From NCBI GenBank assembly GCA_037074615.1, contig CM073535.1:10145001-10209000 (forward strand): DNA of 64,000 bases, written 5' to 3'. Source of the DNA: Leucaena leucocephala. Taxonomy: Eukaryota > Streptophyta > Magnoliopsida > Fabales > Fabaceae. Numbering within the stretch: the first letter of the stretch is position 1; every line of letters begins with the position of its first letter. The notes below the pieces were generated by a model. It saw only the letters and a program-made list of their open reading frames with translations. It ran no database searches and was not told the origin of the DNA. Shown here piece by piece: positions 1-12,980 of the stretch. Made by a program: the position numbers and the translations under genes.

Positions 1-276
1 TGTTACAATTCATACTTTTAAGTTTCCCCTATCCTCAAGGATCACAATCAGTGAGAAGCTATCTCTTAATAAAGCTCACTGTTCATTTTCACTAGAGGAT
101 TCATCTCCAATATAAAATCTTAGACTATGAACATGTAACCCATTACTAACCTCAATCTCAATTAGGCCTTAGGTAATCCACTGTGTACTCTATTTCCTAA
201 TCAGAGATAGTTTATCTTCCACCAAAACCTCTATTATGTGCTAAAACTTTATTATGTGCTAATGCCAAAACCTTTT
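1..276 (-). mobile_element. Internal leader fragment of a gypsy-type element cut by the window edge
   Basis: This stretch lies just inside the primer-binding site of the minus-strand LTR at 292-3180, so it should be the untranslated leader of that element. It contains no readable frame of note. A short direct duplication around the words TTATGTGCTAA is visible near 234-262. The rest of the element is outside the window. Confidence 0.5.
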
Positions 277-288
277 ATTCTGATACCA
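277..288 (-). other. tRNA-iMet primer-binding site
   Basis: Read on the minus strand this is TGGTATCAGAAT, a two-base-worse form of the plant initiator-Met primer site TGGTATCAGAGC. It lies three bases inside the LTR end at 292, the same spacing as in the right-edge element at 63918. It fixes this LTR as a 5' LTR on the minus strand. Confidence 0.75.
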
Positions 289-291
289 AAA

Positions 292-3180
292 TGAAATATC
301 TTACTTCTTGGGTATTGTTCATTAGGTAATTTCTAAATTGACAGTCCAACTTTAAAAATTTATAACTAATTATAAAAAAATTGCATGGAGATGATCCAAA
401 TTTTTAATTGAATTTATTTTATAGTTATTTAAGGAAAAAATCTAAATTTCGATATTTTGATGCCAATCAATACAGTTAAATCCTTACATGTTACTGTTCA
501 TATAGCAAATTCTAGAAATTTCAGATTTGAGTCTTAATTTTGAAAAATCTTTCTCTTGATATACACATCCAAATGAGGCATATTACCTATGAATTTAAAG
601 ATCTGGATGTGTCCTACATTCTCATAAAATTAAGTGAATTAATTCCTTCATTTGTTAGGTTCAACTGAAGCCATAATAAAACTGCTTTGGGACCTACATT
701 TTTACCCTTTAACTTTCCTTTCTTTGATTTTCAACAATTGTTCCATCATTTATAAACCTTTACTTTGCCTCTCATACACTCATATATATCATGGGGTTAT
801 GCCATAATTATTTTATATATTTTTTATCACATAAATAGACACCATACGTGGTATTTACATACATGGAAAATTCATAGCATATGCTTGAACATCAATTGCT
901 TCACTTATTTTCTTCCATATTGTAGCTCCTCTCTATGCATGCATTTTCCATCATGCTTGACCGAAATTGGTGGGTTGTGGGAGGGTGAGATTCTAAGGAA
1001 TATTAGTAGCAATTATTACCACTTAAAAATACAAGATGGATGCTAATGCATGATATGTAATTTTATTAAACTTTCTTTAATTAGTGAAATGCCATTATGC
1101 TATTAATTAGTGACTTTGCACAAAAATTCATGGTCATAGGAAACATATTATTCATAACATATTCAACATCATTTATCATGTCACAACATTATTCAATTAT
1201 CATATACATGTCAATACATAAGCATACCATATCAACCACATAAAGAGGTAAGTCTACTACCTTAAACATAAGCTTTTCTCTTGTTCTTTTGCACTTATTC
1301 CCTAAGCTTTCCAACCATGAAGTATTTTGGTCAATCAATTCACAACATCTTCTTGGAAGTCTCAAGGTCCTAAACACATTCATATACATCCCAAAATTCA
1401 TTAGGACCATGAACTTAAACAATGTTCAAGACCACCCTTCCTAAACTCTTAACTCTTTACTTTAACTTTAGGGATTTTATCCGTCTTTCTAAAAATTACT
1501 TTCATAGGTCAATCAAACACAATTTTTTATGAGGAATTTAAATATGAGCTTAGATTTATAAAAATCAATTGCCTTTCCCATGAACTGGATAGAAAACGTG
1601 GGTACCCCTTAAGAAATCAAAAAGGTCACATTTTGATTCTAATGCTTCCAATACTTGTTTCTTTACTTTATCCTACACAAATTTTCATTTTAAGACCATT
1701 GGAAGCATTAAAATCATGAAATTCAATCACTATTCACACGAGTGGATAATAACAGAAGAGCTCTAAAAACTACAACTTGGAATTTCAATAATTCCAAGGT
1801 TCCAAGCTTGTCCAATTATACACAAATCATCATATAAATTCAATGGAAGCATTAGCTCATTGAAATTCTCATATATGAATAGTGCACATATAGTAGCAGG
1901 CAAGAACATAAAGCCATAATTGCATACATACTTGGATTGCTTTGCTTACTATTTAATCCAATAATTCATATTTGCTCTTATCAAACTTGCCCTAGAAGCC
2001 AAAGATGACATCATCCATTATATCATCTAGGGACACCTCAAGCACATGTGATAAAATTTCAAGGGGAGGAAGCATCTGGAAAAATTCTAGTCCAATCTGG
2101 TGCCTACTCAGTCCGATTTCCTAAAAACTTGATTGTTTTTTGAATCTAATTTTTCTAAGATTCAATAATATAGTTTCTGATCTTAAATCCAATATCCAAA
2201 TTCTTCCTACCATTGACACTTTTGGATTGGGTCTAAACTTAATTACAGATCCCTTGGCAAATGACTGAAATGCCCTTGGTTAACTATCTTGCACTATATC
2301 AACTCTAGGGGCATAATTGTCATTTCACACCTCTTTACATCTTATTAGGGCATATACTGATGATTATTCATCCCTTTACTTTCCTTGACATGTTTGATCT
2401 TGTCCAAATTACCAAAATACCCTCTATCCATCTCTTGTTCAAGAATACAACCCATTAGTATACTAGTGCCATTTTGTAATTTCTCATGTTTTTGGGTCTT
2501 TATTAACACTGACTCACATACTTATCTGAAAATACTATTGGGTCTACAAGGCACCATTTTGGGCCTTCTATATGGTCCACTGCCTTCATTGGCTCAATTC
2601 CTAAGAAATTCCCTCGAAAATCACTTAACGGGTATTGTAATCCTATGTAAATTCTATAATAAATTTCACATAACTCCTTTTTGACTTCCGTCAATTTCAT
2701 AAATTCTTATATTAATTATAAGAATTTAATACCAAATTTTATCTGATTATGAGGTCCAGAGGATATTGTACTAATTTTCTCTTTCTTTATAAATTTATAT
2801 TAATTTATTGGGACCTCAAATCAAAAGTTTGTGTTGTGTTAAACTGATCATAATAATTTTCTCTATTTACTGATAAAATTTGAGACTAATCTGATTCTGG
2901 GCAGTTTTAGGCTTTTTTTGGCTCATCTTTCAATAATTACCATTTTGCTCCTGAACTTTTAAAAATTACACTTTAGGCCCTCAACTTTTCATAATTATAC
3001 TTCATGGCCTAAAGTTTATGTCTACTTTCATTTTTCACCATGGAACTTTTAGACTTTTTAGTTTAGTCCCTCTTCTTTATACCTTTGTCTAATCCTCATT
3101 TTCCTCTCTATTCCTCATCACAATCCTTTTTAAACCTCTTTCCTCTATCAATCTTAGTTAGGGAAAAATTAGGATGTAAT
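292..3180 (-). mobile_element. 5' LTR of a minus-strand gypsy-type element
   Basis: The LTR reads, on the minus strand, from a degraded start (ATTACATCCTAATTTTTCCC) to an end next to a tRNA-iMet primer site. It shares blocks with the other gypsy LTRs here: the promoter-proximal GACATCATCC word near 2005, the block around a TTCTAGAA-like word near the 3' end, and a decayed copy of the hairpin near 985. The TATA box and splice-donor block found in the other LTRs is missing, apparently deleted near 1930-1970. No target duplication could be tested because the element leaves the window. Its length of about 2.9 kb fits chromovirus (Del/Tekay-like) LTRs, which is a family guess. Confidence 0.7.
985..1007 (-). 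other. Decayed copy of the LTR hairpin
   Basis: This position corresponds to the TGAGATT...AATCTCA hairpin of the other gypsy LTRs, but one arm has changed (GAATATT instead of GAATCTC), so the stem no longer pairs fully. The AG of the following AG|GT is also changed to CG on the minus strand. Confidence 0.5.
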
Positions 3181-4305
3181 AAAAAGCCAAACTAATTAAT
3201 TAACAACATATATGTAGTTTGAAAGAGTTAATTTACTATTTTACTCTTTAATCAGCACATTGGTATGCCTAATCATGTATTACCACAAAATGACAATTAC
3301 AATCATAAAATGAATGGTAACCTTGTCACAAAACTCCTAAAAATGTCAAAGAAACCAAAAACAATTTGTATCCTATCACTTACCAAACTATGTTATATAT
3401 GGTTGAAACTTCTAATCAATGTGATGCTCTGTTTTCTGTTTCTCTTGTTAATTGAAACATTGATCGAATTAATGATAACTAATCGATTAGTTAATGGATT
3501 AATTCACTATATTTTTTTGAAAGCAATATGAACTTGATTAAGAACTTGATCCTTGATAATATGTTGATTATTAATGTTCATACACTTAAATCAATGCTTT
3601 AACTACTAACAAAACTTTTGAGATAGTGTATTCAGAAAAGGCTGGGAGATTGAAATAATGAAGGCTATGACAATGTAAACTTGCTACTTCTGGCAAATCA
3701 TTAAATGCTCACCTACACACCAACAACCAATGACACCTTCACTCCAACGATTACAAATCTGAGTCTAACGGCTATCAACTGAAGTAAATGCTATTTAAGG
3801 ACTCAGCATGGATAAAGAAACAACTAACAAATAGACGAAACAACAACTTCTGAATTAATTATATTCTCTATTGCTTCATTCTATGACCTGACATTTATTA
3901 AGCTTAGTGTTTATTATCATACATACTCTTTGAGAGAGAGATTGTGAATATATATTTTATTTATTATGTAGACTTAAGATATTGGTTCTTTTAAGTTGGG
4001 ATTATAACCTTATGGGAAGTAAGGGTGAGTGATTGAATGAATCAATTGTTGTACTGAGGTACCAAGAGCCTATTCAAATCTTAGAGTTAGTTGAAAATCT
4101 AAGAAGGCCTATAGGGACTGGACATAGGACAAGAGGATTAGTCTGAGGATAAACTGCTTGTGTTGATTATTCTATCCTTCAGTTAAATCTTTTTTATCCC
4201 TATTCTTTCCATTAATTCATATTCTCATTGTCTTTAAGTTTTAAATTTCTCTTATTTTTAAAATATCTAATTCACCCCTCTTCGGTGTATCTACCTAGTC
4301 TAACA
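3181..4305 (+). mobile_element. Copia-type LTR fragment
   Basis: The right end, with an A-T rich stretch followed by TTCACCCCTCTTCGGTG and ending TAACA, is the characteristic 3' end of long copia LTRs of the SIRE/Maximus type. A block with TTAATCGATTA-like palindromes at about 3455-3505 is shared with the LTR fragment at 59237-61070. The left boundary is unclear; about 3181-3450 may be partly other DNA. No open frame here is credible as a gene. Confidence 0.45.
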
Positions 4306-4402
4306 ACATGCTTTCATGCTTCTTACTTATAACATTGGCTATAGCATAAGAAAAAATAGAGCATGACCCAAGCATACATGCTTCACACAATCAAAATAAG
4401 CA

Positions 4403-4407
4403 ACCAA
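4403..4407. repeat. Target site duplication, left copy (ACCAA)
   Basis: ACCAA here and at 6946-6950 directly flank the LTR at 4408-6945. A 5-bp duplication is the normal size for LTR retrotransposon insertion. Confidence 0.85.
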
Positions 4408-6945
4408 TGTAACACCTTACTTTAGTTTGTCTTAAAGACGATTTTATAGCATTTAGAACCACTTACCATTCTATTAAAGTTCAATTACAAAATATGGAAT
4501 TTCTAAACTTCACACGTACTGTTCATATGGTAATTTCTAATTAAGCGAGAACTTCAAAAAATCATAATTAATTCTAGAAACATCTAAATGAAGTTGTTGA
4601 AAAAGCTATACGAAGCTAACATAATGATAACTTACATGCTTCCATGTCTCTTAATTCCAACATATGGCCATAGCATAAAAATAATTAGAGCATCAGTTAA
4701 TCATACATGCTTCTCATCATCAAAGTAAGTAAACATCACATAAAACATCCAAGAAACATAAGCATACAAGTAGGTAAGTTCACTACCTCATACTCCTTCA
4801 TTTCCTTATCCTTTTCCTTTAACCGTTGCTTCATACTTCTCCTTGATGTATGATTGCCCTCTTTGAGCACACAAATCAAATCCTAACCTTGCATTACCAT
4901 TAACTAATTACAATTCAACTTCCTTGAACATTGAACTTTATCTATTAAAGTAACTTTCTTTAATCTTTGTTAATTAGCTTGGTCTTTGAATCAATTGATA
5001 TCTTGACTTAACCCAATACAATTTGGCCTTCTATATCCACTTATGAACTCAAAATTCCCAAATTCCAGTAGTTGCACACTATTCTGGACAGAATTGCATA
5101 ACTTCCCTTTTTCTTTAAAAAATTATCATTTTGATTCCAATGCTTCCAATACTTGTTTTTCTACTTCATCCCACAAAATTTTTCATTTTAAAACCATTGG
5201 AATCAACAAAATCATGAAATTACAAATACTATTCATGCATGTGATTAGTAATAGAGAAGACTTCCAAAAATGAGAACTTTCAATTCCTATGCTTCTAAGG
5301 TTCCCAACCTATCTAATCCTACACAAAATCATCTTTTAAATTCAATGTAAGTATTATATGAATAAAATTCCATCTCCCTCTATACAAAATAGTGCAGACC
5401 GAAAGGTCTCTTTCATGGCAAACTCAAGAATATCAACTTGATTCAATAACAATCATCTAAACCTTGATCACATAGTTCTACCTTTAAATTCTTCTTTCTC
5501 TTTGCATCTAGAGTTTGGACAGCATATATACCCTAGAGAAACCTCATATTTCTTACATGAAAAAACTAACTTCAAGCCCCTAAATTAAAGAAAAATAAGC
5601 TAGGATGGATTACTTACCTTAATCCCTAGCTAGGTTAAAGTTTGGTGCATTTAATCTTTTTTGTCTTGGCTTGAGTTTTCATTTGACCATAGTTTTCCCA
5701 AGGTACCATATGTCATGGTTTTTCAAGGAAAATGATAGGGTATTTATAGAAAAATTCCATGGAGAATGAAAGGCCAAGATCACTTTGTGTACTATTTAAT
5801 CCAATGGCTCATATTTATTCTTGTATCAAACTTGCCCACTAAGAAATTTTGAGATAAGATCACATGTTAAAAATCTTCTCCCTCCTTGCCTTAGATGCTA
5901 TGTGTGCTTCTCATGTGGGCCCACCATAAGCAATTCTTGGCTTTCCTTGAATCTTCCTTAATTTCTTTTCTTTTCTTTTTCAAAAATTAATAATTTATCC
6001 AAAATTGACTTAAGCTCCAAGACTTGTTCTTGGGCTTGTTGGGATCTTATTGTGATGCCAAATTGGGGCCTCTTTTAGGACCAATAGCTAACTAACACAA
6101 ATCCCAAGGTACTTTCCTTATACTTATATCCTTACATTACCCTAATTTTGAGATAAATTCTAGACACTTCTTTTAATGGTTTTATCATTTTTAGAAATTC
6201 ATTCTAATATAAAATGAATTTTCTCCAAAGTTTCATAAAATCTTAATAAAAATTCCCTATATTTCCTTTAACCCTTTATCAGGGTCCAATTTCACCGTAA
6301 ATTTCATAATTAATTCTACATGATTCCTTTTTTACTTCTCTTAGTTTCATAAGTTCATATATTATTTATAAAAAATTACTACCAAGTTTCATCTTATTTT
6401 GAGGTTCATAAGATATTGTACTAATCTCCATAATTTAGAAATTAATATCAATTTATGGATCCTCAAATCAAAATTTCGTGTGGCATTAAACTGATCAGAA
6501 TAGCTTTCTCTATTTATTGATAAAATTTGGGACTGATATGCTTTTGGACAGTTTTAGCCTTTTTTTGCTCAACTTTCTATAATAATCATTTTAGCCCTAA
6601 ACTTTTAGAAATTGCACTTTAGGCCCTTAACTTTTCTTAGTTACACTTAATGACCTAAAGCGTATGTCTACTTCCATTTTGCACCACGAAACTTTTAAAA
6701 TTTTCATTTTAGTCCCTTTCTTTTCCAAAATGTCTTTGAAACTTTCCTTAATTACAATTTAGTCCCTAGATTTTTAGTAAATTACAATTTAGCCCCTTTC
6801 ACTTTACAACTTTATACCTACTCTCTTTCTTTGGCTTAAAACATATCTTACTCATTATATTTTCTTTTGATTATCATCCTAATTCCCTTTATAACCTCTA
6901 TCCTCTATCATTCTTATACAGGTAGAGAAATTTTGGGATGTTACA
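4408..6945 (-). mobile_element. Solo gypsy LTR
   Basis: The unit starts TGTAACACC and ends GGGATGTTACA, so it has TG...CA ends, and it is flanked on both sides by ACCAA with no internal domain. It is therefore a solo LTR left by recombination between the two LTRs of a full element. At 2538 bp it is shorter than its relatives (about 3.1 kb) because roughly 450 bp holding the hairpin and the downstream AG|GT are absent, apparently near 4617-4625. TATA box and splice-donor block are kept. Confidence 0.85.
5611..5749 (-). promoter_or_regulatory. LTR TATA box and splice-donor-like site
   Basis: On the minus strand, CTATAAATA (5741-5749) is followed about 130 bp later by AAGGTAAGTA (5611-5619), close to the plant 5' splice consensus AG|GTAAGT. 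Confidence 0.6.
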
Positions 6946-6950
6946 ACCAA
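6946..6950. repeat. Target site duplication, right copy (ACCAA)
   Basis: Second copy of the ACCAA that flanks the solo LTR at 4408-6945. Confidence 0.85.
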
Positions 6951-7256
6951 CACATTAAACAACAAAGTAATCAGTGCATAGAGTTAGGTAAGTTTACTGT
7001 GGTTTTTAAAATTCCAATTTAGTACCTGAAATCTCAAAATTCCATTTAAGTCATTTTCTATTTTTCCTTTAATTTTCTATTTAACTTGTATTCAAATGAT
7101 GTTTATGTCCTTTTTCTTTATAACTTTATATCTTCTTTTCTTTCTATAAATTAACTCTGATATAAATGTCAAATTTTCTTCAGATCAACTTTACGATCAT
7201 TTCTCAGCCTATTTCCTCTATCAACCTTATACAGATAAAAAAATTGGGATATGACA

Positions 7257-7387
7257 TATAAATACCCATCTCTCTCTTTATTTCACGCCATACACAAGGC
7301 AACCATAGGGAGGTGCTGCCAAAATAAAAACCTCAGCAAGAAGAAAAGGAAACTTAAGAGCTAAACAAGTAAGGATTTGAGGTAATT
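7257..7387 (+). promoter_or_regulatory. LTR TATA box and weak splice-donor-like site
   Basis: TATAAATA (7257-7264) is followed about 125 bp later by GAGGTAATTT (7379-7388). The donor is weaker than in the other LTRs but the AG|GTAA core is kept. Confidence 0.5.
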
Positions 7388-8343
7388 TCCTTCTCCTATC
7401 TTTATATTATGTAATAGGGAGATTGCTCTTAGATTTAAGTGATTTAAATGGTAGTTTTCCCTTAATAAAGCTCCTGTACATGATGTAAAATAAAAAGGGG
7501 AAATGGAAATTAAAGCTAGAAATATCAAATTGAAGCTTAAATAAGCAAGAACAAGTAGTTTTGGCTTGAGAAATTATGTAATATTGGAACTATAATTGTG
7601 GAACCCTTTTTGTCACTTCATGTTCCTAGAAAGCAATGGAATTTTATTATTTTGATACTTCAAATGGATTTAAAATGAAAAAAAAATGTGTGGGATAAAG
7701 TAGAGAAACAAGTATTGGAAGCTTGGAATCAAAATGATAATTTTTGGAATTTAAGATGATGTTGTACGGTTTTGGATAGAGTGCATAGAAGGAGTTTGAT
7801 TTTCATAAGTCTAATATCATATTTTGATTCCTTAGATAAAATTATGTAGGATTGGTCAAAGGAAATATTTATTACAAAGTTAAACCACTAACTCCAAGAA
7901 TTCAATTAAGAGTTTAGGGTTTTAAGGAATCTCATGTGCAATATTAATGTAATAGCTCTAATGATTGTATACATAGTGCAATTTTTTTTAGGGAAATGAG
8001 ATGTCAAAGAGAATGAGTTAAAGAGGTTTAACAAATAACCAATATTTGGCTAGAGACAAAGGGAGCAAAGAGAAAAGGATCAAGTTTTAAGGTAGTGAAC
8101 TTAACTCTTTATGTGCTTGATGTGGTATGCTTATGTGTTGACATGTATATAATGATAGAATACTGTTGTGATATGATAAATAATGTTGAATATGTTATGT
8201 ATAACATAGTTCCCATGGCCATGAATTTTTATATGAAGCATAAAGTATGATAGCATGTCACTAATTAAAGAGAGTTTAATAAAATTATGTACATATCATG
8301 AATTAGCATCCATCTTGCATATTTAAGTGGTAATGTTTGCTAC

Positions 8344-8388
8344 TGAGATTTTCTAGAATCTCACCCTCCCATAAGCAACTAATTTAGG
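8344..8388 (+). promoter_or_regulatory. LTR hairpin with downstream AG|GT
   Basis: TGAGATT (8344-8350), a 6-nt loop TTCTAG, and AATCTCA (8357-8363) form a perfect 7-bp hairpin. An AG|GT follows, with the AG ending 24 nt after the stem (8386-8387). Confidence 0.6.
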
Positions 8389-9035
8389 TCAAGCATGATG
8401 GGAAAAATATACATGAAGGAAGAGCTAAAGAATAGAAGAAGAAAAGTAGAGAAATGTATGCTCTAGTATGAATGGTATAATTTTGCCAACTATGTTCATG
8501 TTATGTAATATGCCATTATATGTAAATAAAAATGTACAAAATAATTATGGCATAACCCATGATGTATATGATTGTATTAGAAATCAAGTTGATGGTTTTT
8601 GAATGTTGGATTAATTTATGGAAATTGAAAGAAGAAAGTGAGATGGTAAAAACATGGGCCCTAGAGTAGTCTTACTTTAACTCCAGTTTGACCTAACAAT
8701 TCAATGAATTAAGGTACAAAATTTTATGATTATGTAGTATACATCTAGATCTTTTAATTATTAGATAACACACCTAAAATGGATATGTATACTAAGAGAA
8801 ATGTATTGCTAAACTTAAGGGTTAGAATCTAGAATATCCAGAATTTACCATATCAATAGTAAAATTTGGCAATTTAACTAGATTAAATGGGCCAGTAAAT
8901 GCCTAATTTTATATTTTTTCCTTAAGTTGCAACCGAATAACTTTAATTAAAGCTTTGAATTATCTCTAGACAATTTTTCTATAATTAGTTATGAATTTTT
9001 AAAATTAGAGTACATAGCCTAATGGAATATCTATT

Positions 9036-11006
9036 TCAGATTCCTGACTAGATGAAAAGGATATTGGAGATAGTAAGCTAAAGATGAATAGCCTCAGTGA
9101 ATTTTTAGGGATTAATATAGAGAGATGAAAAGGGATAGAGAATGAGATAGATAGACATACAAAAACTAGAATGATCAAAGATAACTATGTTCTTGATGAT
9201 GCTAAGAGATACTCAGTGTTAGGGTTAAGTTGAGAGGCTCATGAGCAAGTGATACGATATATGAAAATTCTGTCCATAAAGTCTTTGTTAAGGTTTGGGA
9301 GCTAGTCCTTCGAGCTAGAATTAACATTGTTCTATATAGAGCAAGATACCCTATATGAGTAGGAAGGAGATTCAATTGAGATACAGTTGAGTTGTTTTAG
9401 TAGAAGTAACATTTTCTCAATTGACAATAAAGAATAGCAACTAAGGCAAGGAAAGTAGAGTTGATTTTATCCCAATAAAAGTATAATTGGTCAAGAACAG
9501 AGCTAGGATTAAATGTCCTTAAGCATAATAGATTATGAAAGAAAGTAGAAAGAAAAGAATGATGTAAGTCCTCTACCTATAACCCTATAAGTGGAAAGAT
9601 GACTTTGCAGCTGACTCTTTAAATAGATGAAAAGCCTAACTTTTATAGGGATAACATGTTTGAATGTTATGAGACAATGTAATAGTAAGTCAAAGCTTTC
9701 ACTTCTTGCAATGAATGCTAGGAATTATGTTATGTTATGAATGTGAAGAATATGCTAAAGCTTTGAGTGTAAGAACTGTGCAAGCTTCGAGTGTTAAAGC
9801 TGTGCATATTAAGGGAAGGAATACTTGAGCTATGATGTTAGAGCTATACATTCACGAGTAGGTATGCAGTCCCATAACACATTGCCCAGGCATTAAGCAT
9901 TTTAGAGTAAGTTCTGATACTATGAAGCAAAGCAATGGAAAGAACATTTGCATAAGTCCTCTCTTTGTAACATTCAAAATTGATTGAGATGGTAATAGCT
10001 ATTGGAGGAGTGAGAAAACTCCTAAGGCAAATTGATTGAGGTATAATATGAGGCCTAAGCCAAACCTAAAGATATAGAGAGGTAGGTGGCTCAGGGTAAG
10101 TTTTGATTAGGCCTAAGATAAACTTAAATGGTTAGAGGATTGATGAGGCTTAGGAAAATGATATTGGTTTATGGAAATTATCTGTGGGTTACCAACCATG
10201 TAGAGGCAGCTTAATCCTTGGATCAAAATCTCCTAAAGATTTGGATACAGTATAATAGAATCACAGTGGATTATGGAGGATCATAATAGATCCTAATATA
10301 GCTAGCAAAGATAAAGAGGTTACAATAGATCCCGAGGGTCACAATAGACCTAGCCTAAGGAAAGTTGTTGAGCCATATATGTAAGGGTACAATATCTCTT
10401 TGGGATGATGACAACCAGGTATAAGATAAACTCCTCATATTGGGTAATTGATGCATAGAGTACCCATGATTGTCTTATAAAGGAAATTCAAATCTTGAGG
10501 AGTTAAAGCCATAAGTCATTAATAAGAAGTATTCATGCTAGCTCCATATATGAGAAAAATCCCATATGACATGAAACTAGATTGAATATTGATGGGATAA
10601 TCTCCATAAAACTATGGATGAGACTATAGATGAGGTCATGGATGATAAAATGAGCTCCAAGTAGAAATTTGGAGAACCACCATATGATTTTTCTATAATT
10701 AGTTATAATTTTTTGAAATATGACTACTAATCTAGAAAATACATAGTGAATAGTACCATAGGGTTTAAATGAAATTTTTTAATTTTTGGGGCCAAAGTAA
10801 TGCTTTAGCTTATAAAATACGCTTCTGAATGCATACTCTAAGTAGTTAAAAGATCAAATGTGTTTTATCCTCAGGTCTTGCCAACAATAGACCTTACTCT
10901 TACACAACCTGTTATTCCTGATATTCTTGGACCTAGTTGGTTAGATATTCCAGTCCTAGTTAACCTAGAATAGTGATACATGTGATGTCCAGATCCACAG
11001 ACATAG
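9036..11006 (+). mobile_element. Internal sequence of the non-coding gypsy-type family (copy C, partial)
   Basis: Two blocks match, in reverse complement, the internal domain of copy A: 9646-9900 resembles 14700-14960, and about 10200-10440 resembles 15840-16140 (words such as AGATCCTAATA and GGGTCACAATAGACC). The blocks appear in the opposite order to copy A, so this copy is rearranged or composite. No gag or pol is readable. About 10683-10780 resembles an LTR 3' part. I see nothing familiar in 10860-11006. Confidence 0.45.
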
Positions 11007-11600
11007 TGAAACATCCTTACTTTCGTACGTCTTAGGGACCATTCAATAGCATTTAGAACCACTTACAAGACTTTGGAGGTCTATTAGCTAAATATGGAAT
11101 TTTTACCCTTCTCGAGTTATTGTTCATATGATATTCTAGATTTGGTGATGAACTTCAAAAAATCATAATTAATTCTAGAAAAATCAAATGAAGTGGTTTA
11201 AAAAGCTACATGAAGATAACATATTTAAATTTAAGGGAAAAATAATTTTCTGACAAAATTATTAGTCAATTAATACAGTTTATTCGTCAAAAATTTGTTT
11301 ATTTGGTCAAAATTTTTGAAAACATATTCTAGCTCCTTATTTTGGAAAATTTGTTCTCTTTGTACATACATCAAAATAAGGTGTCCTTGGCGTCAAAATT
11401 AAGCTTGACATGTTAATTAAATTTCTATAAAATTTCATATATTTATCTCATCATTTACTATTTTTCATTATATCATGACCATTACTACTTATATTGGTCA
11501 TATAGCAACACTACATATAACAATTTTTCACATAACATTTATAATATCCAATCCCTATCTTCTCTTCATGCTTCATCACCCTCCTTCATCATTCATAAAC

Positions 11601-11651
11601 CTAATAGGATTGGGATTACATGGATGGGGTGAGATTTTGGGGGAAATCTCA
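11601..11651 (-). promoter_or_regulatory. LTR hairpin with downstream AG|GT
   Basis: TGAGATTT (11630-11637), six loop bases, AAATCTCA (11644-11651): a perfect 8-bp stem. On the minus strand the AG of AG|GTTT lies at 11601-11602, ending 29 nt after the stem. Confidence 0.65.
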
Positions 11652-12718
11652 GTAGCAAACGGTACTAAACAATGCATACATTAATGTAAATACTTGTATT
11701 TGCTTGTGAAAGTGTTAACATTGTGTAATATGCATGCTTCCATGTTACATATGAAATACAATTGGCCAAAGTAATCATAGAAGTAGAGCTTCAATCATAA
11801 ACACATATGCAATATAATTCAACAAAGCCAGAGCACAACCAAGCATCACATTCAGTACATATAAGATTATGATAAGTTTACTACCTCATATACTTGACTT
11901 TCTTTCACTTTAACCTTGCTTTGCCTCTTTCTTGTTACTTCTTCTTGATGTGTGGCTGCCTCATTGGAGTCCACAATCAAATCCTAATATCACATAATCA
12001 TCCATCCATTATAATCTAACTTGCTCTTGAACATTGAGCTCATTTAACTACATTAACTTTTCTAAATGTTAACTAATGGACTTGGCCTTTGAATCAATTG
12101 ATGTCTTGCCTTTATCCCACACAATTTCATCTTTTGAATCCATTTATGAGCTTAGAATAATGAAATTCTAGCTCCTATGCATTTTTCTAGACAGATTTGA
12201 AAAACATGCATAATTCTTCTAAAAATTCTTATTTTTATTCCAATGTTTCACATACATTTCTCTACTTTATCCCACACAACTTTTCATTTTAAAACCATTG
12301 AAATAATTAAAATCATGAATTCAAATCATTGTTCATAAAAGTGAACAGTGCAGAGAAGAATTTCAAGAATTACAACTTTCTATTCCAATGCCTCTAAGGT
12401 TTAAAACCTATCCAATCTTACACAAAATCATCATATGAATTCAATGGAAGCATTTGATCATAGAAATCCTATCTCCTTCTATCATGAAAAGTGCAGACTG
12501 AAAGGTCTTAATAATGGCAAATTCAAGAATATCAACTTGATTTAACAACCAATCACCTAGCTAGCTTGTTTAAGCTTCATTCACATAACTCTAACTTTAA
12601 TTTCTCCTTTCATCTAAGGTTTTAAATAGCACATACGCCTTTGAGAAAAGTCAACTTGCTTTCATGAAAACTGTAAGTTCAAGCCCCCAAATTAGAGGAA
12701 AATAAGCTAAGATAGATT

Positions 12719-12856
12719 GCTTACCTTTAATCTCTAGCTGCTTGAACTTTGGACCTTGGATTCTTCTTTGTCTTGGTTTGAGTTTCCATTTTCACATAGC
12801 CTCCCCAAGGGTTCTTCCTTCTTGGTTTTGAATCAGAAATATGGGGGTATTTATAG
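12719..12856 (-). promoter_or_regulatory. LTR TATA box and splice-donor-like site
   Basis: CTATAAATA on the minus strand (12848-12856) is followed about 129 bp later by AAGGTAAGC (12719-12727). Confidence 0.6.
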
Positions 12857-12957
12857 AAATATTCTATGGAAAATGAATGGCTAAGATCACTTTGTGCATT
12901 ATTTGATCTAATAGCTCATATTTGATCTTGGATTAGCTTGCCCTATAAGGCAATAAG

Positions 12958-12980
12958 ATGACATCATCCATGATATCATC
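12958..12980 (-). promoter_or_regulatory. Tandem TGACATCATCC-like upstream element
   Basis: Two near-copies of an 11-base word, TGACATCATCC then TGATATCATC, lie about 105 bp upstream of the TATA box. TGACATCA differs from the bZIP/CRE site TGACGTCA only by what a methyl-C deamination would give. Confidence 0.4.

Larger units (their letters stand above)
4306..7256 (-). mobile_element. Gypsy LTR remnant split by a solo LTR
   Basis: The pieces 4306-4407 and 6951-7256 join across the solo LTR at 4408-6945. The right piece ends GGGATATGACA, the reverse complement of the LTR start TGTCATATCCC. The left piece matches the interior of other gypsy LTRs (words such as CATGCTT and ATAGCATAA). The middle of this older LTR is missing, and its left side is cut at the copia LTR end. 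Confidence 0.55.
7257..9035 (+). mobile_element. Plus-strand gypsy LTR fragment starting at its TATA box
   Basis: The homology to the plus-strand LTR at 22876-26248 begins exactly at the TATA box and runs on through the splice-donor-like site and the hairpin at 8344. It stops near 9035, before the usual LTR end with GGATGTTAC, and no primer site follows. Both ends are therefore truncated. Confidence 0.6.
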
